Of a stretch of DNA of 64,000 nucleotides, positions 46,953 to 56,535 are shown piece after piece. How positions within the stretch are numbered: the stretch's first letter is position 1; every line of letters begins with the position of its first letter. The notes beneath the pieces are model-generated. The model was given only the letters and a program-made list of their open reading frames with translations, made no database searches and was not told where the DNA came from. Origin of the DNA: Streptomyces sp. TS71-3 (GTDB lineage: Bacteria > Actinomycetota > Actinomycetes > Streptomycetales > Streptomycetaceae); NCBI RefSeq assembly GCF_018327685.1, contig NZ_BNEL01000003.1, positions 124,001 to 188,000 on the forward strand, in the 5' to 3' direction. The position numbers and the translations under genes were made by a program.

Positions 46953-47414
46953 ATGTTCCGAGTGGAGACCGAGACGGCCAAGGTCGACAGGCCTCGCCGC
47001 GACCTGCTGAGGGCCCGGCTGCGGGAGGCCAACACCGCGGCCTCCCCGATCATCGGTGCGCTGCGGGGCACCGCGGACGAGCGCGAACTCCCGCTCCAGA
47101 TATGGGTGTTCTCCGACGAGGGCGGCGGGGAGGAGCTGGTCGCGGGGCTCGACGCGCACACCTGGGCGCACTGGCTGCACGTCAACCTCCTCTGGGTCGA
47201 CGCACGGCACCGCGCCACCGGCCTCGGCTCCCGGCTGCTCCTCGACGCCGAGCGGACCGCCCGCGAGGACCGCGGATGCCTCCACTCGCGCGTGTGGACG
47301 TGGGACTTCCAGGCACCGGACTTCTACCGGAAGTACGGCTACGACGTCGTCTGCGAGATCCCGGACTACCCGCCGGGCATCACCGAGTACACCCTGACGA
47401 AACGCCTCGCGTAG
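46953..47414 (+). CDS. GNAT-family N-acetyltransferase
   Basis: The 153-residue protein is a single GNAT domain. It has a beta4 strand LHVNLLWVDARHRATGLGSRLLLDAERTA, with acetyl-CoA-binding motif A as R-x-x-G-x-G-S-R (RATGLGSR). It ends in DFYRKYGYDVVCEIPDYPPG, the typical motif B. The catalytic and substrate residues do not reveal the acceptor. The ATG at 46953 has no obvious ribosome-binding site; a GTG six bases earlier is in another frame. It is convergent with galK. Confidence 0.88.
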   Translation: MFRVETETAKVDRPRRDLLRARLREANTAASPIIGALRGTADERELPLQIWVFSDEGGGEELVAGLDAHTWAHWLHVNLLWVDARHRATGLGSRLLLDAERTAREDRGCLHSRVWTWDFQAPDFYRKYGYDVVCEIPDYPPGITEYTLTKRLA

Positions 47415-47542
47415 GGGACTTCGAGGCGGGGCCCGCGGGGGATCCGCGGGTACGGGCGCGGGGCGCCCCGGCAGGACGCGGGCCCGGCGGCCCCCGGTGC
47501 CGGGGCTCCAGGATCTGAGGCACGCTCCTGCCCCGCGCGCCC

Positions 47543-48733
47543 TCAGGCGACCCGGTGCGCCCCCTGCGACGGTATCGCCGAGAACACCCGGGGCGGCGTG
47601 AAGCCCGCCTCGGCGAACGCGTCGACCACCGCCGACGTGACCTGCTCGGCCGCGGCGCGCTCCACCAGCACGACCGCCGAGCCGCCGAAGCCGCCACCGG
47701 TCATCCGGGCCCCGAGCGCACCGGCCGCCCCCGCGCGCTCGACGACGAGGTCCAGTTCTGCGCAGGAGATCCGCAGGTCGTCGCGGAGCGAGGCGTGGCC
47801 CTGGGTGAGCAGCGGGCCGATCGCGCGCACCTCGCCGGCGTCGAGCAGGGAGATGACCTGCTCCACCCGGTGGTCGTCGCTGACGACGTGGCGGACGTAG
47901 CGGCGCAGCCGGTCGTCCGCGGCCTCGCCCCTGCGCTCGTGCTCGGCCAGTTGCTCCAGCGCGGCGGGCAACTCCTCGTAGGCGATGTCCCGCAGGTGCG
48001 AGACGCCGAGCAGCCGGGCGCCCTCCTCGCAGCCCGCGCGCCGCTCCGCGTACGCCCCGTCGCCCAGGACGTGCTTCACGCGGGTGTCGACCACCAGCAG
48101 GTCCAGGTCCCGGGCCGGGAGGTCGAACGGGACCTGGCGCGTCGACAGGTCGCGGCAGTCCAGGTGCAGGGCGTTGCCCTCGGCGCAGCAGGCGGAGGCC
48201 ATCTGGTCCATCACCCCGCAGGGCACGCCCACGAAGTCGTTCTCGGCGCGCTGGGCGAGGCGGGCCAGCTCGGGTCCCTTCAGGCCGAGTTCGAAGAGGT
48301 CGTTCAGGGCGAGGGCCGTGACGACCTCCAGCGCGGCCGACGAGGAGAGGCCGGCGCCGGTCGGCACCGTCGACGACAGGTACAGGTCCGCCCCGGTGAC
48401 CTCGTGTCCGGCCGTGCGCAGCGCCCAGACGACGCCCGCCGGGTAGGTGGCCCAGCCGGCGTCCGTGCGCGGCACCAGCTCGTCGACGCGCAGCTCGGTC
48501 ACCGGGGTGCCGGTGTCGGCGGAGTACACCCGCAGCACGCCGTCGGTGCGCGGGGCGACGGCGGCGACGGCGGTGTGCGGCAGGGCGAGGGGCAGGACGA
48601 AGCCCTCGTTGAAGTCCGTGTACTCGCCGATCAGGTTGACGCGGCCGGGGGCGGCCCAGACGCCGTCCGGCGTGGCCCCGTACAGCTTCCGAAAACCCTT
48701 GGCCACGGCCTCGGCCGTCTCGGCGGTCGTCAC
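47543..48733 (-). CDS. galK: Galactokinase
   Basis: GalK phosphorylates galactose with ATP, the first committed step of the Leloir pathway. The 396-residue GHMP kinase contains the galactokinase signature GRVNLIGEYTDFNEGFVLP (about 31-49), the ATP loop VPTGAGLSSSAALEV, the catalytic Asp region GVPCGVMDQMAS, and the C-terminal MTGGGFGGSAVVL. The GTG at 48733 is preceded by AGGAGGAG. It is the last gene of galT-galE-galK; a gap of 107 bases after galE contains no clear terminator. Confidence 0.96.
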   Translation of the reverse strand: MTTAETAEAVAKGFRKLYGATPDGVWAAPGRVNLIGEYTDFNEGFVLPLALPHTAVAAVAPRTDGVLRVYSADTGTPVTELRVDELVPRTDAGWATYPAGVVWALRTAGHEVTGADLYLSSTVPTGAGLSSSAALEVVTALALNDLFELGLKGPELARLAQRAENDFVGVPCGVMDQMASACCAEGNALHLDCRDLSTRQVPFDLPARDLDLLVVDTRVKHVLGDGAYAERRAGCEEGARLLGVSHLRDIAYEELPAALEQLAEHERRGEAADDRLRRYVRHVVSDDHRVEQVISLLDAGEVRAIGPLLTQGHASLRDDLRISCAELDLVVERAGAAGALGARMTGGGFGGSAVVLVERAAAEQVTSAVVDAFAEAGFTPPRVFSAIPSQGAHRVA

Positions 48734-48840
48734 GGCTGCTCCTCCTGCTGCTGGCTGCTGGAACACGGGGTGCGCCGCCCGGCGCGGGCCGGGCGGCGCG
48801 GTGGTACGGGCCTCAAAAGCTCAAAAAGAGGTGCCGCTTG

Positions 48841-49830
48841 TCAGGCGGCCGGGCCGCCATCCGGGGCCTGATCGGCGATCCGCTGGGCGAACGCCCAGGC
48901 GTCGGCGACGATCCCGGCGAGGTCGGCACGCTGCGGGCTCCAGCCGAGCCGGGTGTGGGCGGCGTCGGCGGAGGCGACCAGCACGGCGGGGTCGCCGCCG
49001 CGGCGCGCCGCGGCCACCTCGGGGATCGGGTGGCCGGTGACCTTGCGGACGGTCTCGATGACCTCGCGGACCGAGAAGCCGTTGCCGTTGCCGAGGTTGC
49101 AGATGACGTGCTCGCCGGGGGTGGCGGCGTCCAGCGCGAGCAGGTGGGCCTCGGCGAGGTCGGCGACGTGGATGTAGTCGCGGATGCAGGTGCCGTCCGG
49201 GGTGGGGTAGTCGTCGCCGAAGACCGAGATGGCCTCGCGGCGGCCCTGGGCGACCTGGAGGACCAGCGGGATGAGGTGCGACTCCGGCGCGTGCCGCTCG
49301 CCCTGCTCGCCGTACGCGCCGGCCACGTTGAAGTAGCGCAGGGAAACGGCGCCCAGGCCGTGCGCCGCGGCCTCGCCGCTGATCATGTGGTCGACGGCGA
49401 GCTTGCTGGCGCCGTAGGGGCTGGTGGGCGCGGTGGGGTCGGACTCGGTGATGGGGGTGTGCACCGGCTCGCCGTACGTCGCGGCGGTGGACGAGAAGAC
49501 GAGCGTGCGCACCCCGGCGTCGCGCATGGCCGCGAGCAGGGCCATGGTGCCGCCGACGTTGTTCTCCCAGTACTTCTCGGGCTTGACGACGGACTCGCCG
49601 ACCTGTGAGAAGGCGGCGAAGTGGAGCACGGCGTCGTAGCGGGAGTCCACCCATGTGGCGGCGTCCTGGACACGGCCCTCGATGAACTCGGCGCCCTCGG
49701 GCACCGCCCTGCGGAAGCCCGTGGAGAGGTCGTCGAGCACGGTCACCCGGTGTCCGGCCTCAAGCAGGTGGGCCGCGACCACGCTGCCCACGTAGCCCGC
49801 ACCCCCCGTGACCAGATACGTCCCACTCAT
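48841..49830 (-). CDS. galE: UDP-glucose 4-epimerase
   Basis: GalE interconverts UDP-galactose and UDP-glucose using NAD+. The 329-residue extended SDR has the Rossmann motif TGGAGYVGS (8-16), the catalytic Ser/Tyr-Lys set (SSTAATYG and [13 protein letters not shown]), and the substrate loop [10 protein letters not shown]. The ATG at 49830 overlaps the galT stop (ATGA), so it is coupled. A full-length, ordinary member of the family. Confidence 0.97.
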   Translation of the reverse strand: MSGTYLVTGGAGYVGSVVAAHLLEAGHRVTVLDDLSTGFRRAVPEGAEFIEGRVQDAATWVDSRYDAVLHFAAFSQVGESVVKPEKYWENNVGGTMALLAAMRDAGVRTLVFSSTAATYGEPVHTPITESDPTAPTSPYGASKLAVDHMISGEAAAHGLGAVSLRYFNVAGAYGEQGERHAPESHLIPLVLQVAQGRREAISVFGDDYPTPDGTCIRDYIHVADLAEAHLLALDAATPGEHVICNLGNGNGFSVREVIETVRKVTGHPIPEVAAARRGGDPAVLVASADAAHTRLGWSPQRADLAGIVADAWAFAQRIADQAPDGGPAA

Positions 49831-50939
49831 CTACTCGCTACCTCTCGCAGTCGCTCGGCCGCGGCCTCCGGCGGCACATCGTTGATGAACACACTCATGC
49901 CGGATTCGGAACCCGCGAGGAACTTCAGCTTGCCGGAAGTGCGGCGGATAGTGAAAAGCTCAAGGTGAAGCGCGAAGTCGTGGCGCGCGACGCCGAAGGA
50001 GGCGAGGTCGCCGGTGGGAGCCTGGTGCCATGCGGAGATGTACGGGGTGGGCGGGGTGACCGCTTCCGCGGTCCCGGCGGCGGCCCCGGCGTCGTCCCCC
50101 GGGGCGCCCGCGGGACCGAAGATCCGGTCGAAGCGCCCCAGGAGCTCCAGGTAGACCCGCGGGAACTCGGCGCGCGCGGCGTCGTCGAGCGCGATCAGGT
50201 CGGGCACCCGCCGCTTGGGGTAGAGGTGCAGTTCGTACGGCCAGTGGGCGGCGTACGGCACGAACGCGGTCCAGTGCTCGGTGTCCAGGACGATCCGGCG
50301 GCCGTCGGCGAGTTCGTCGGCCACGGTGTCGTCGAAGAGGTTGCGCCCGGTGCGCTCCCGGTGGTCCGCGAGCGAGCGGAGCATCAGCGCCGTGCGCGGG
50401 GTGACGAAGGGGTAGGCGTAGATCTGGCCGTGCGGGTGGCCGAGGGTGACGCCGATCTCCTCGCCGCGGTTCTCGAAGCAGAACACCTGGCTGACCGCGG
50501 GCAGCTCGCCCAGTTCCGCGGTGCGGTCGGTCCAGGCCGAAAGGACCAGGGCCGCCTGCTCCTCGGTGAGGTCGGCGAAGGACGCGTCGTGGTTCTGCGT
50601 GAAGCAGACGACCTCGCAGCGGCCCGAGTCGCCGACCAGGGACGGGAAGCGGTTCTCGAAGACCACGACGTCGTAGGAGGAGTCGGGGATCTCGCTCATC
50701 CGGCCCTCGCGGGACGGGCAGAGCGGGCACTCGTCGGCGGGCGGGTGGTAGGTGCGGCCCTGGCGGTGCGAGGCGACGGCGACCGCGTCGCCGAGCAGCC
50801 TGTCGTGCCGGATCTCCGAGTGGACGAGGCCGGCCGGTTCGAGCGGCCGCCGGTCCACGGCGTCCCGGGCGACGCCGTCTTCGAGGTCGTAGTAGATGAG
50901 CTCGCGACCGTCGGCCAGCCTGGTCGAGGTCTTCTTCAC
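49827..50939 (-). CDS. galT: Galactose-1-phosphate uridylyltransferase
   Basis: GalT exchanges uridine monophosphate between UDP-glucose and galactose-1-phosphate. The 370-residue protein has the zinc-site motif CPLCPS, the catalytic His-Pro-His in [12 protein letters not shown], and the second metal motif around [11 protein letters not shown] loop rich in Asp/Gly/Ala ([16 protein letters not shown]) is inserted near 285. The GTG at 50939 with GGGAGC upstream is the likely start. It is first in the gal operon, transcribed from the shared 258-base region with the symporter. Confidence 0.95.
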   Translation of the reverse strand: MKKTSTRLADGRELIYYDLEDGVARDAVDRRPLEPAGLVHSEIRHDRLLGDAVAVASHRQGRTYHPPADECPLCPSREGRMSEIPDSSYDVVVFENRFPSLVGDSGRCEVVCFTQNHDASFADLTEEQAALVLSAWTDRTAELGELPAVSQVFCFENRGEEIGVTLGHPHGQIYAYPFVTPRTALMLRSLADHRERTGRNLFDDTVADELADGRRIVLDTEHWTAFVPYAAHWPYELHLYPKRRVPDLIALDDAARAEFPRVYLELLGRFDRIFGPAGAPGDDAGAAAGTAEAVTPPTPYISAWHQAPTGDLASFGVARHDFALHLELFTIRRTSGKLKFLAGSESGMSVFINDVPPEAAAERLREVASR

Positions 50940-51197
50940 GCCGCGCTCCCGCTTCCTGCCGCCTGCCCAACACAACCGAACACAACAAATCACAACCGCA
51001 CAGCACCGTCAACGGAGACGAGACGGTAAACCTAGGGGTTTTCTGTGAGGTTCGCCTCGTTCCGTAGCGAACATCAGGGACAAAACGACTCTCTCGATCA
51101 CAATCAAACAAAGAACATCAGGCAAACGGTTCACTTCTTTAAGGGTTCAGCGTAGGTTCCGCTCCGTTCAGTTCAGCCAACGAAGCGGGTACCCCCC
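50940..51197. promoter_or_regulatory. gal operon / symporter divergent regulatory region
   Basis: This 258-base region is clearly AT-richer than its neighbours. On the galT side the minus strand carries GTTGTG-like hexamers repeated at about 11-14-base spacing (from cacaac at 50971, 50981 and 50991). Toward the symporter, gaacatcagg occurs twice, at 51069-51078 and 51113-51122. In S. lividans the galP1 promoter is known to have a complex operator built of repeated hexamers; the layout here is consistent, but the exact sites are not proven. Confidence 0.65.
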
Positions 51198-52868
51198 ATG
51201 GAAAACCTCGCCGAAGGGCTCCGTCTCCCCACGAACGGGCTCGACTACGCGATTCTCGCGATCTACTTCGCGGTCGTGCTGGGCATCGGGCTCGCCGCCC
51301 GGCGCTCGGTGAAGACCAGTCTCGACTTCTTCCTCTCAGGCCGCTCCCTGCCCGCCTGGGTCACCGGGCTCGCCTTCGTCGCGGCCAACCTCGGCGCCAC
51401 GGAGATCCTGGGCATGGCGGCCAACGGCGTGCAGTACGGCGCCTACACGGTGCACTGGTACTGGATCGGCGCCATCCCGGCCATGGTCTTCCTGGGCCTC
51501 GTGATGATGCCCTTCTACTACGGCTCGAAGGTGCGCTCCGTCCCGGAGTTCCTGCTGCACCGGTTCGGTCCTTCCTCGCACCTGCTCTCGTCGATCATCT
51601 TCGCCGTCTCCTCGGTGCTGATCGCGGGCGTCAACCTGTACGCCATGGCGATCGTGCTCCAGGCGCTGCTGGGCTGGCCCCAGTGGGTGGCGATCGTGGT
51701 GGCGGGCTTCTTCGTGCTCCTCTACATCACCATCGGCGGGCTCTCCTCGGCGATCTACAACGAGGTGCTCCAGTTCTTCGTGATCCTCGCCGCGCTGATA
51801 CCGCTGACCATCGTCGGCCTCAAGCGGGTCGGCGGCTGGAGCGGCATCAGCGACAAGCTGACCGCCTCGCACGGCGAGAACTTCATGAGCGCCTGGGGCG
51901 GCACCGGCATCGGCTCGTCCAACCCGCTCGGCGCCAACTGGCTGACGATCGTCCTCGGCCTCGGCTTCGTGATGAGCTTCGGCTACTGGACGACGAACTT
52001 CGCCGAGGTGCAGCGGGCGCTGTCCGCGAAGAACCTCTCGGCCGCCAAGCGCACCCCGCTGATCGCCGCCTTCCCCAAGATCCTGATACCCATGGTCGTG
52101 GTGGTGCCGGGCCTGATCGCGCTGGTGATGGAGCCGACCATCGGCCAGAAGAACAGCGACCTGACCTACAACGACGCGATACCGGTCCTCATGCGCGACC
52201 TGCTGCCCAACGGCGTGCTGGGCATCGCGGTGACCGGCCTGCTCGCCGCGTTCATGGCCGGTATGGCGGCGAACGTGTCGTCGTTCAACACCGTCTTCAC
52301 CAACGACATATGGGCCGCCTACCTGAAGAAGGGCCAGAGCGACCGGCACTACCTGCTGACCGGGCGCGTGGTCACCGCGGTCGGCGTGCTGATCGGCATG
52401 GGCACGGCGTTCATCGCCTCCAGCTTCAGCAACATCATGAACTACCTCCAGACGCTGTTCTCGTTCTTCAACGTCCCGCTGTTCGTGGTGTTCATCATCG
52501 GCATGTTCTGGAAGCGGACCACCGCCGCGGCCGGCTTCTGGGGCCTGCTCTCCGGCACCGTCGCCGCGATGGTCAACTACTTCTGGCTGTACAAGGGGGG
52601 CGTCATCAGCATCCCCAGCGACCAGGGCGCCAACTTCGTCTCGTCCATCGTCGCCTTCGTGGTCGGCGCGCTCGTGATGGTGGCGGTCTCCTACGCGACG
52701 CGGCCCAAGCCGTCCGAGTCGCTGGCGGGCCTGGTGTACGGCACCAGGTCCCCCGGGATGGAGGAGCCGCCCGCCGAGGGCGACGACGCGTGGTACCGCC
52801 GGCCGGCCCTGCTGGGCTGGGGCGCGGTGGTCCTCGCTGCCATCTGCTACGTCCCCTTCTCCCTCTGA
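51198..52868 (+). CDS. Sodium:solute symporter (SSS family), likely sodium/galactose
   Basis: The 556-residue integral membrane protein has about 14 membrane helices and the SSS signature region (GLSSAIYNEVLQFFVILAALIPLTIVGLKRVGGW; NFAEVQRALSAKNLSAAKRTPLIAA). It resembles vSGLT-type sugar symporters: GATEILGMAANGVQYGAYTVHWYWIGAIPAM near the first gate and YWTTNFAEVQRAL. Its place opposite galT-galE-galK, sharing one regulatory region, makes galactose the probable substrate; this is inference from context. A small two-helix membrane protein follows 21 bases after the stop. Confidence 0.92.
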   Translation: MENLAEGLRLPTNGLDYAILAIYFAVVLGIGLAARRSVKTSLDFFLSGRSLPAWVTGLAFVAANLGATEILGMAANGVQYGAYTVHWYWIGAIPAMVFLGLVMMPFYYGSKVRSVPEFLLHRFGPSSHLLSSIIFAVSSVLIAGVNLYAMAIVLQALLGWPQWVAIVVAGFFVLLYITIGGLSSAIYNEVLQFFVILAALIPLTIVGLKRVGGWSGISDKLTASHGENFMSAWGGTGIGSSNPLGANWLTIVLGLGFVMSFGYWTTNFAEVQRALSAKNLSAAKRTPLIAAFPKILIPMVVVVPGLIALVMEPTIGQKNSDLTYNDAIPVLMRDLLPNGVLGIAVTGLLAAFMAGMAANVSSFNTVFTNDIWAAYLKKGQSDRHYLLTGRVVTAVGVLIGMGTAFIASSFSNIMNYLQTLFSFFNVPLFVVFIIGMFWKRTTAAAGFWGLLSGTVAAMVNYFWLYKGGVISIPSDQGANFVSSIVAFVVGALVMVAVSYATRPKPSESLAGLVYGTRSPGMEEPPAEGDDAWYRRPALLGWGAVVLAAICYVPFSL

Positions 52869-52889
52869 GCACCGTAAGGACGACCGAGC

Positions 52890-53213
52890 ATGTCTGACGA
52901 GAACGAGAGCGGGCGGGGCTCCGCCCCGGTCGAGACGGAGTACCAGCAGGAGGTCGCCGAGCTGGAGCGGCGGTCCGCGACCGCGGCGCGGCTCTTCGAC
53001 ATCCGGCGGATCATCGGGGGGCTCTTCGTGGTGTACGGGGTGATCGTGACGATCGCCGGCTTCACCGCGTCCGACGCGGACATCAAGAAGGCGCAGGACA
53101 TCAACATCAACCTGTGGACGGGCATCGGGATGCTGATCCTCGGCCTGCTGTTCCTGCTCTGGCTGAAGTTGCGGCCTGCGGCACCGCCCGCCCCGGCGGA
53201 TACCCCCGAGTAA
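52890..53213 (+). CDS. Small membrane protein paired with the SSS symporter
   Basis: The 107-residue protein has an acidic N-terminal stretch, a helix with coiled-coil potential (EYQQEVAELERRSATAARLF), then two membrane helices (IIGGLFVVYGVIVTIAGFT and LWTGIGMLILGLLFLLWLKL). A short Pro/Ala tail ends it. It begins 21 bases after the symporter stop and is clearly in the same operon. No function is known to me; an accessory subunit of the symporter is a reasonable guess. It is followed by a long palindrome that should terminate the transcript. Confidence 0.85.
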   Translation: MSDENESGRGSAPVETEYQQEVAELERRSATAARLFDIRRIIGGLFVVYGVIVTIAGFTASDADIKKAQDININLWTGIGMLILGLLFLLWLKLRPAAPPAPADTPE

Positions 53214-53254
53214 GGGCGCCCCCACCGTGGGCGCAACCCCGGCTTCCTTCAGTA

Positions 53255-53373
53255 CGCGGGGAACTGCGCGAGCAACCACCCACCGGCAGGTGGTCCGGCT
53301 GCGACAGAACCAGCCCCCTCGGGACGGCGACGACCCGACGGTCGCATCGTGGCTGGTCGCGCAGTTCCCCGCG
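53255..53373. repeat. Long palindromic element, copy 3
   Basis: Arms cgcggggaactgcgcga (53255-53271) and its exact complement (53357-53373) enclose an interior shared with copy 4 (ggtggtccgg, gcgacagaaccagccccct). It lies between convergent gene ends, so it probably terminates both. Confidence 0.9.
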
Positions 53374-53435
53374 CCCCTTGGTAGGCCGGGGCACAGCCCC
53401 GATCTGAGGGGACCGGGGTGCACCCCGGCGTCGGC

Positions 53436-54119
53436 TTACCGCGCTCCCGGGGAGCGCCCCGCCCGGTCCAGCAACCCCGTACGCGCCGCCAAGGCTGCCG
53501 CCTCAAGGCGGGAGCCGACGCCCAGTTTCATCAGGACCCGCTGGACGTGCGTGCGTGCCGTGGAGGGTGCGATGCCCATGCCCGCCGCGATCAGCCGGGT
53601 GCCCTCCCCGTCGGCGACCCGCACCAGCACCTCCACCTCCCGCGCCGTCAGCATCCCCAGCAGCCGCTGGCCCTCGTCGTCGGGCTGGGCCGCCGGGTTG
53701 AGCAGTTCGCCGAACGCGCCCTGGAGCAGCGCCGGGGCCACCGCGGACTCCCCCGCGCGGGCCTTCATGATGGCCCGCTCGACACCCTCGATCCGCTCGT
53801 CGTGGCGCACGTATCCGCTCGCCCCGGCGGCGAACGCCGCGGCGATGCCGCGCGGCGACGGCACGGGGCCGAGGACCACGACCGCCACCTGCGGGCGGTC
53901 CTGCTTTATCTTCAGCACCGGGTCGAAGACGCCGGGCCGGTCGGGCGCGGCCGTGCCGATCAGGCAGACCTCGGGCACCCGCGCGATCACCAGTTCCGCG
54001 GCGCCGCCCGTGGGCGCGGCCGCCGCCAGGACGCGGTGCCCGCGCAGTTTGAGAGCCGAGGCCAGCGCCTCGGCGTGCAGCCGATGGTCGTCGACGACCA
54101 CGATCCGGACCGCCGCCAT
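53436..54119 (-). CDS. Atypical LuxR-type response regulator
   Basis: The 227-residue protein starts with a receiver-like domain (VRIVVVDDHRLHAEALASALKLRG). The segment that should carry the phospho-acceptor Asp reads VPEVCLIGTAAPDRPG, with Gly at that place, and the conserved Lys near GASGYVRHDE is Arg. It should therefore not be switched by ordinary Asp phosphorylation. The C-terminal LuxR/NarL helix-turn-helix is intact (LTAREVEVLVRVADGEGTRLIAAGMGIAPSTARTHVQRVLMKL). ATG at 54119 with GGGGGG seven bases upstream. No kinase is next to it. Confidence 0.88.
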   Translation of the reverse strand: MAAVRIVVVDDHRLHAEALASALKLRGHRVLAAAAPTGGAAELVIARVPEVCLIGTAAPDRPGVFDPVLKIKQDRPQVAVVVLGPVPSPRGIAAAFAAGASGYVRHDERIEGVERAIMKARAGESAVAPALLQGAFGELLNPAAQPDDEGQRLLGMLTAREVEVLVRVADGEGTRLIAAGMGIAPSTARTHVQRVLMKLGVGSRLEAAALAARTGLLDRAGRSPGAR

Positions 54120-54566
54120 AGAGCAACCCCCCAGTCCCCCATACCGAAAACCGATCCTTTCCTTGTTCCTCCCCCAGGCCCTGACGGCCAGAGCCTCAAC
54201 GGCCCGGGAGGTACGGGAGATACCCCACACCCGGTGCACGCATGGCCCGGGAAGCACTCCCACCCCCGCTGTTCATCCCCCGGAAACTACACGCCTGTTC
54301 GACATTGCGCCCGCATTACTGTCCAGAAGTCCGGGTAGGCGCTGGAATTCGCCCTGTTCCTTACGTCCCCGGGCCGCCCACACCCCCGTACAGGCACGAA
54401 CAGCAGGGCGGCGCACGAACATCCGAGCCCGGCCGCAGGCAGAGAGCAGGCCCAACGAATACGGCCCCGCCCGGCAAGGGGCGGGGCCGTCGGCTGCCGT
54501 CGCGAGCGACCGGCCAGCAGCGGCCGGCAGCGGCTACCGGTGGCTATCGGTGGCTGACAGTGGCCC
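54120..54566. other. Gene-less region between the response regulator and the first beta-propeller gene
   Basis: It contains the response-regulator promoter (about 54120-54250), the terminator at 54461-54490, and degenerate 10-bp repeats (ggctaccggt-ggctatcggt) just 3' of the stop at 54567. No supported gene. Confidence 0.5.
54461..54490 (-). terminator. Terminator of the beta-propeller operon
   Basis: acggccccgccc (54461-54472) and gggcggggccgt (54479-54490) form a perfect 12-bp stem with loop ggcaag, about 75 bases past the stop at 54567. Confidence 0.82.
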
Positions 54567-56480
54567 TCAGTCGCTGAATCCGACCGCCGTGTACGCCTTC
54601 TCGTCGGGGCTGAGCACGGAGCCGACGAGCTGCTTGGCGATGAACAGCTTCCCGCCGCCGTACAGGATCTCGGCCCGGTCCGGGACCATGCTGCTGAGCA
54701 CGTCCAGCACGTTCCGCGACGCCGGGGTCTCCAGCAGCTTCGTCTCCTTCATCGTCTTGCTGTCGATGGTGACGACCTGCGCGCCCTTGTCGTAGGGACC
54801 GTCCTTGTAGGCGAGGATGTTGGAGCCGTCCATCCGGAGCGGGAAGATCTTGTACTTCTGGCCGGCGTCGGCCCGGTCCCCGGTGGGCTTGCCGGTGGTC
54901 AGGTCGAACGAGACGATCTCGTTGGTGGTGCCGTAGTCGTCGCCGCTGCCCTGGTGCTCCGCGGTCGGCACGTACAGCCTGTCGTTGCCGACGGCGATGG
55001 CGTAGCAGGAGTGGACCTCGTTGACCTCGCAGCGGTGGTTGTACTTGCCGTCCTCCAGCGTGATCTTCGACTGGAGCTTGCCGGCGTCGTCGAGGGTGAA
55101 GACGTCCGTGACGCCCGAGGCGGTGATGTCGCCGGAGTCGACGCCGAAGACCACGGGCTTGGTGGAGATCAGCTTGGCGTTGTCGACGCCGTCGGGCAGC
55201 TTGTACGACCACTTCGGCTTGCCGCCCTGGTCGAGCAGCTGCACCGAGATCTTCGGGTGGTCGTAGTCGCCGCAGGTGCGCACCGCGACGAGCTGCTCGC
55301 CGCCCCGGTAGCCGACGTCGTGGCACTGGTCGCCGGACTGCGGCGTCCACTTGGCCTGGCCGGTCTTGAGGTCGAACGCCGCCCCGCCGTCGGTGCCGCC
55401 GCCGACCGCGACCACGTCACCGCTGATGCTGACCTCGTCGTAGTCGGGCTTGTCGTCGCCGAGCAGGATCTCCTTGGACCAGAGCTTCTTGCCCGAGGCC
55501 ATGTCGAAGGCGGCGAGCTTGTCGCAGTGCTTGAAGTCGTTCTTGTTCTTGGACCTGCCCTCCTCGTAGACCACCGCGGCGACGCCGGCGTCCGTGACCT
55601 CCTGGGAGCCCGCGCACGCCTGGCCGTCCAGCGGCAGGGTCCACGACTGCTTGCCGGTCGCCGTGTCGTAGCCGACGACCTGGGCCTCGCCCGACTTCGC
55701 GTAGATCGAGCCGTGCAGCCAGGAGCCCTCGGCCTTCACCACGTCGTCCTTGCCGACCTTCGGCGCAGGCACCTGCATCAGCACGTTGGCGCTGGTGTTG
55801 GAGGGCACCTTCTCAAGGCCGCCGGCGCCCTGCGCGCCGCCCGAGCCGTTCTTCCCGTCGCCGCCGGAGGAGCCGCCGCTGGACGAGGCTGCCTGGTCCT
55901 TCCCGCCGCCGGAGTCCGACGACGAGTACCAGATGCCGCCGCCGACGATCAGCGCGACGGCGACGACCGCCGCGATGATGATGGTCATCTGGGTGTTCAT
56001 CCCCCGGCGGCCGGAGGCGGGCGCCGCCGGCCGGCCCATGCCCGCTCCCGGGTACTGCCCGTAGGGCCCCTGCGGCGGGTAGCCCTGCTGGGCCGGATAG
56101 CCGTACTGCTGGGGAACGGTGGGCGGCTGACCGCCGCCCGGGCCCTGCGGGAAGCCGTAGCCGGGCTGGCCGGGTGGCGGCATGGGTGGCTGGCCCTGTG
56201 GTGGGGTCCGGGGCGGCTGGCCGGGCGGCGGCGGGGCCTGCGGTGGCTGGCCCGGCGGCGGCGGAGGCGTGGCCGGGTGGCCGTATCCCTGGCCGGGCTG
56301 CTCCGGTGGCGGGCCGAAGCCTCCTCCGGCGGCCCCCGGCGGAGGCGGGGGGCCGGCGGGCGGGCCCTGCGGCGGGGCCTGGTCGGGGTGTCCCTGGCCA
56401 GGGTGCTGCGGAGAGCCGGGGGGAGGGTCCTGCGGGGCGCCGAACCCGCCCTGCGGCGGCTGGCTGGGCGGCTGGGTCAT
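54567..56480 (-). CDS. Membrane-anchored PQQ-like beta-propeller protein, paralog A
   Basis: The 637-residue protein begins with about 155 residues of Pro/Gly/Gln repeats (PPPGQPP, GYGFPQGPGG), all cytoplasmic. One membrane helix follows (MTIIIAAVVAVALIVGGGIWY, about 163-183), then a Ser/Gly linker and an extracellular eight-blade type PQQ/BamB-like beta-propeller (blades such as VVGYDTATGKQSWTLPL, AAFDMASGKKLWSKEIL, AAFDLKTGQAKWTPQ). Such domains bind partners or ligands; no PQQ enzyme residues are evident. It is paralogous to the gene just upstream and probably co-transcribed with it across a gap of 148 bases. Function unknown. Confidence 0.85.
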   Translation of the reverse strand: MTQPPSQPPQGGFGAPQDPPPGSPQHPGQGHPDQAPPQGPPAGPPPPPGAAGGGFGPPPEQPGQGYGHPATPPPPPGQPPQAPPPPGQPPRTPPQGQPPMPPPGQPGYGFPQGPGGGQPPTVPQQYGYPAQQGYPPQGPYGQYPGAGMGRPAAPASGRRGMNTQMTIIIAAVVAVALIVGGGIWYSSSDSGGGKDQAASSSGGSSGGDGKNGSGGAQGAGGLEKVPSNTSANVLMQVPAPKVGKDDVVKAEGSWLHGSIYAKSGEAQVVGYDTATGKQSWTLPLDGQACAGSQEVTDAGVAAVVYEEGRSKNKNDFKHCDKLAAFDMASGKKLWSKEILLGDDKPDYDEVSISGDVVAVGGGTDGGAAFDLKTGQAKWTPQSGDQCHDVGYRGGEQLVAVRTCGDYDHPKISVQLLDQGGKPKWSYKLPDGVDNAKLISTKPVVFGVDSGDITASGVTDVFTLDDAGKLQSKITLEDGKYNHRCEVNEVHSCYAIAVGNDRLYVPTAEHQGSGDDYGTTNEIVSFDLTTGKPTGDRADAGQKYKIFPLRMDGSNILAYKDGPYDKGAQVVTIDSKTMKETKLLETPASRNVLDVLSSMVPDRAEILYGGGKLFIAKQLVGSVLSPDEKAYTAVGFSD

Positions 56481-56535
56481 GACGTGTCAACCTCTGAGGA
56501 GAAGAGCGGGTGGTCGAAAGTCGGGCGGGATGGCT

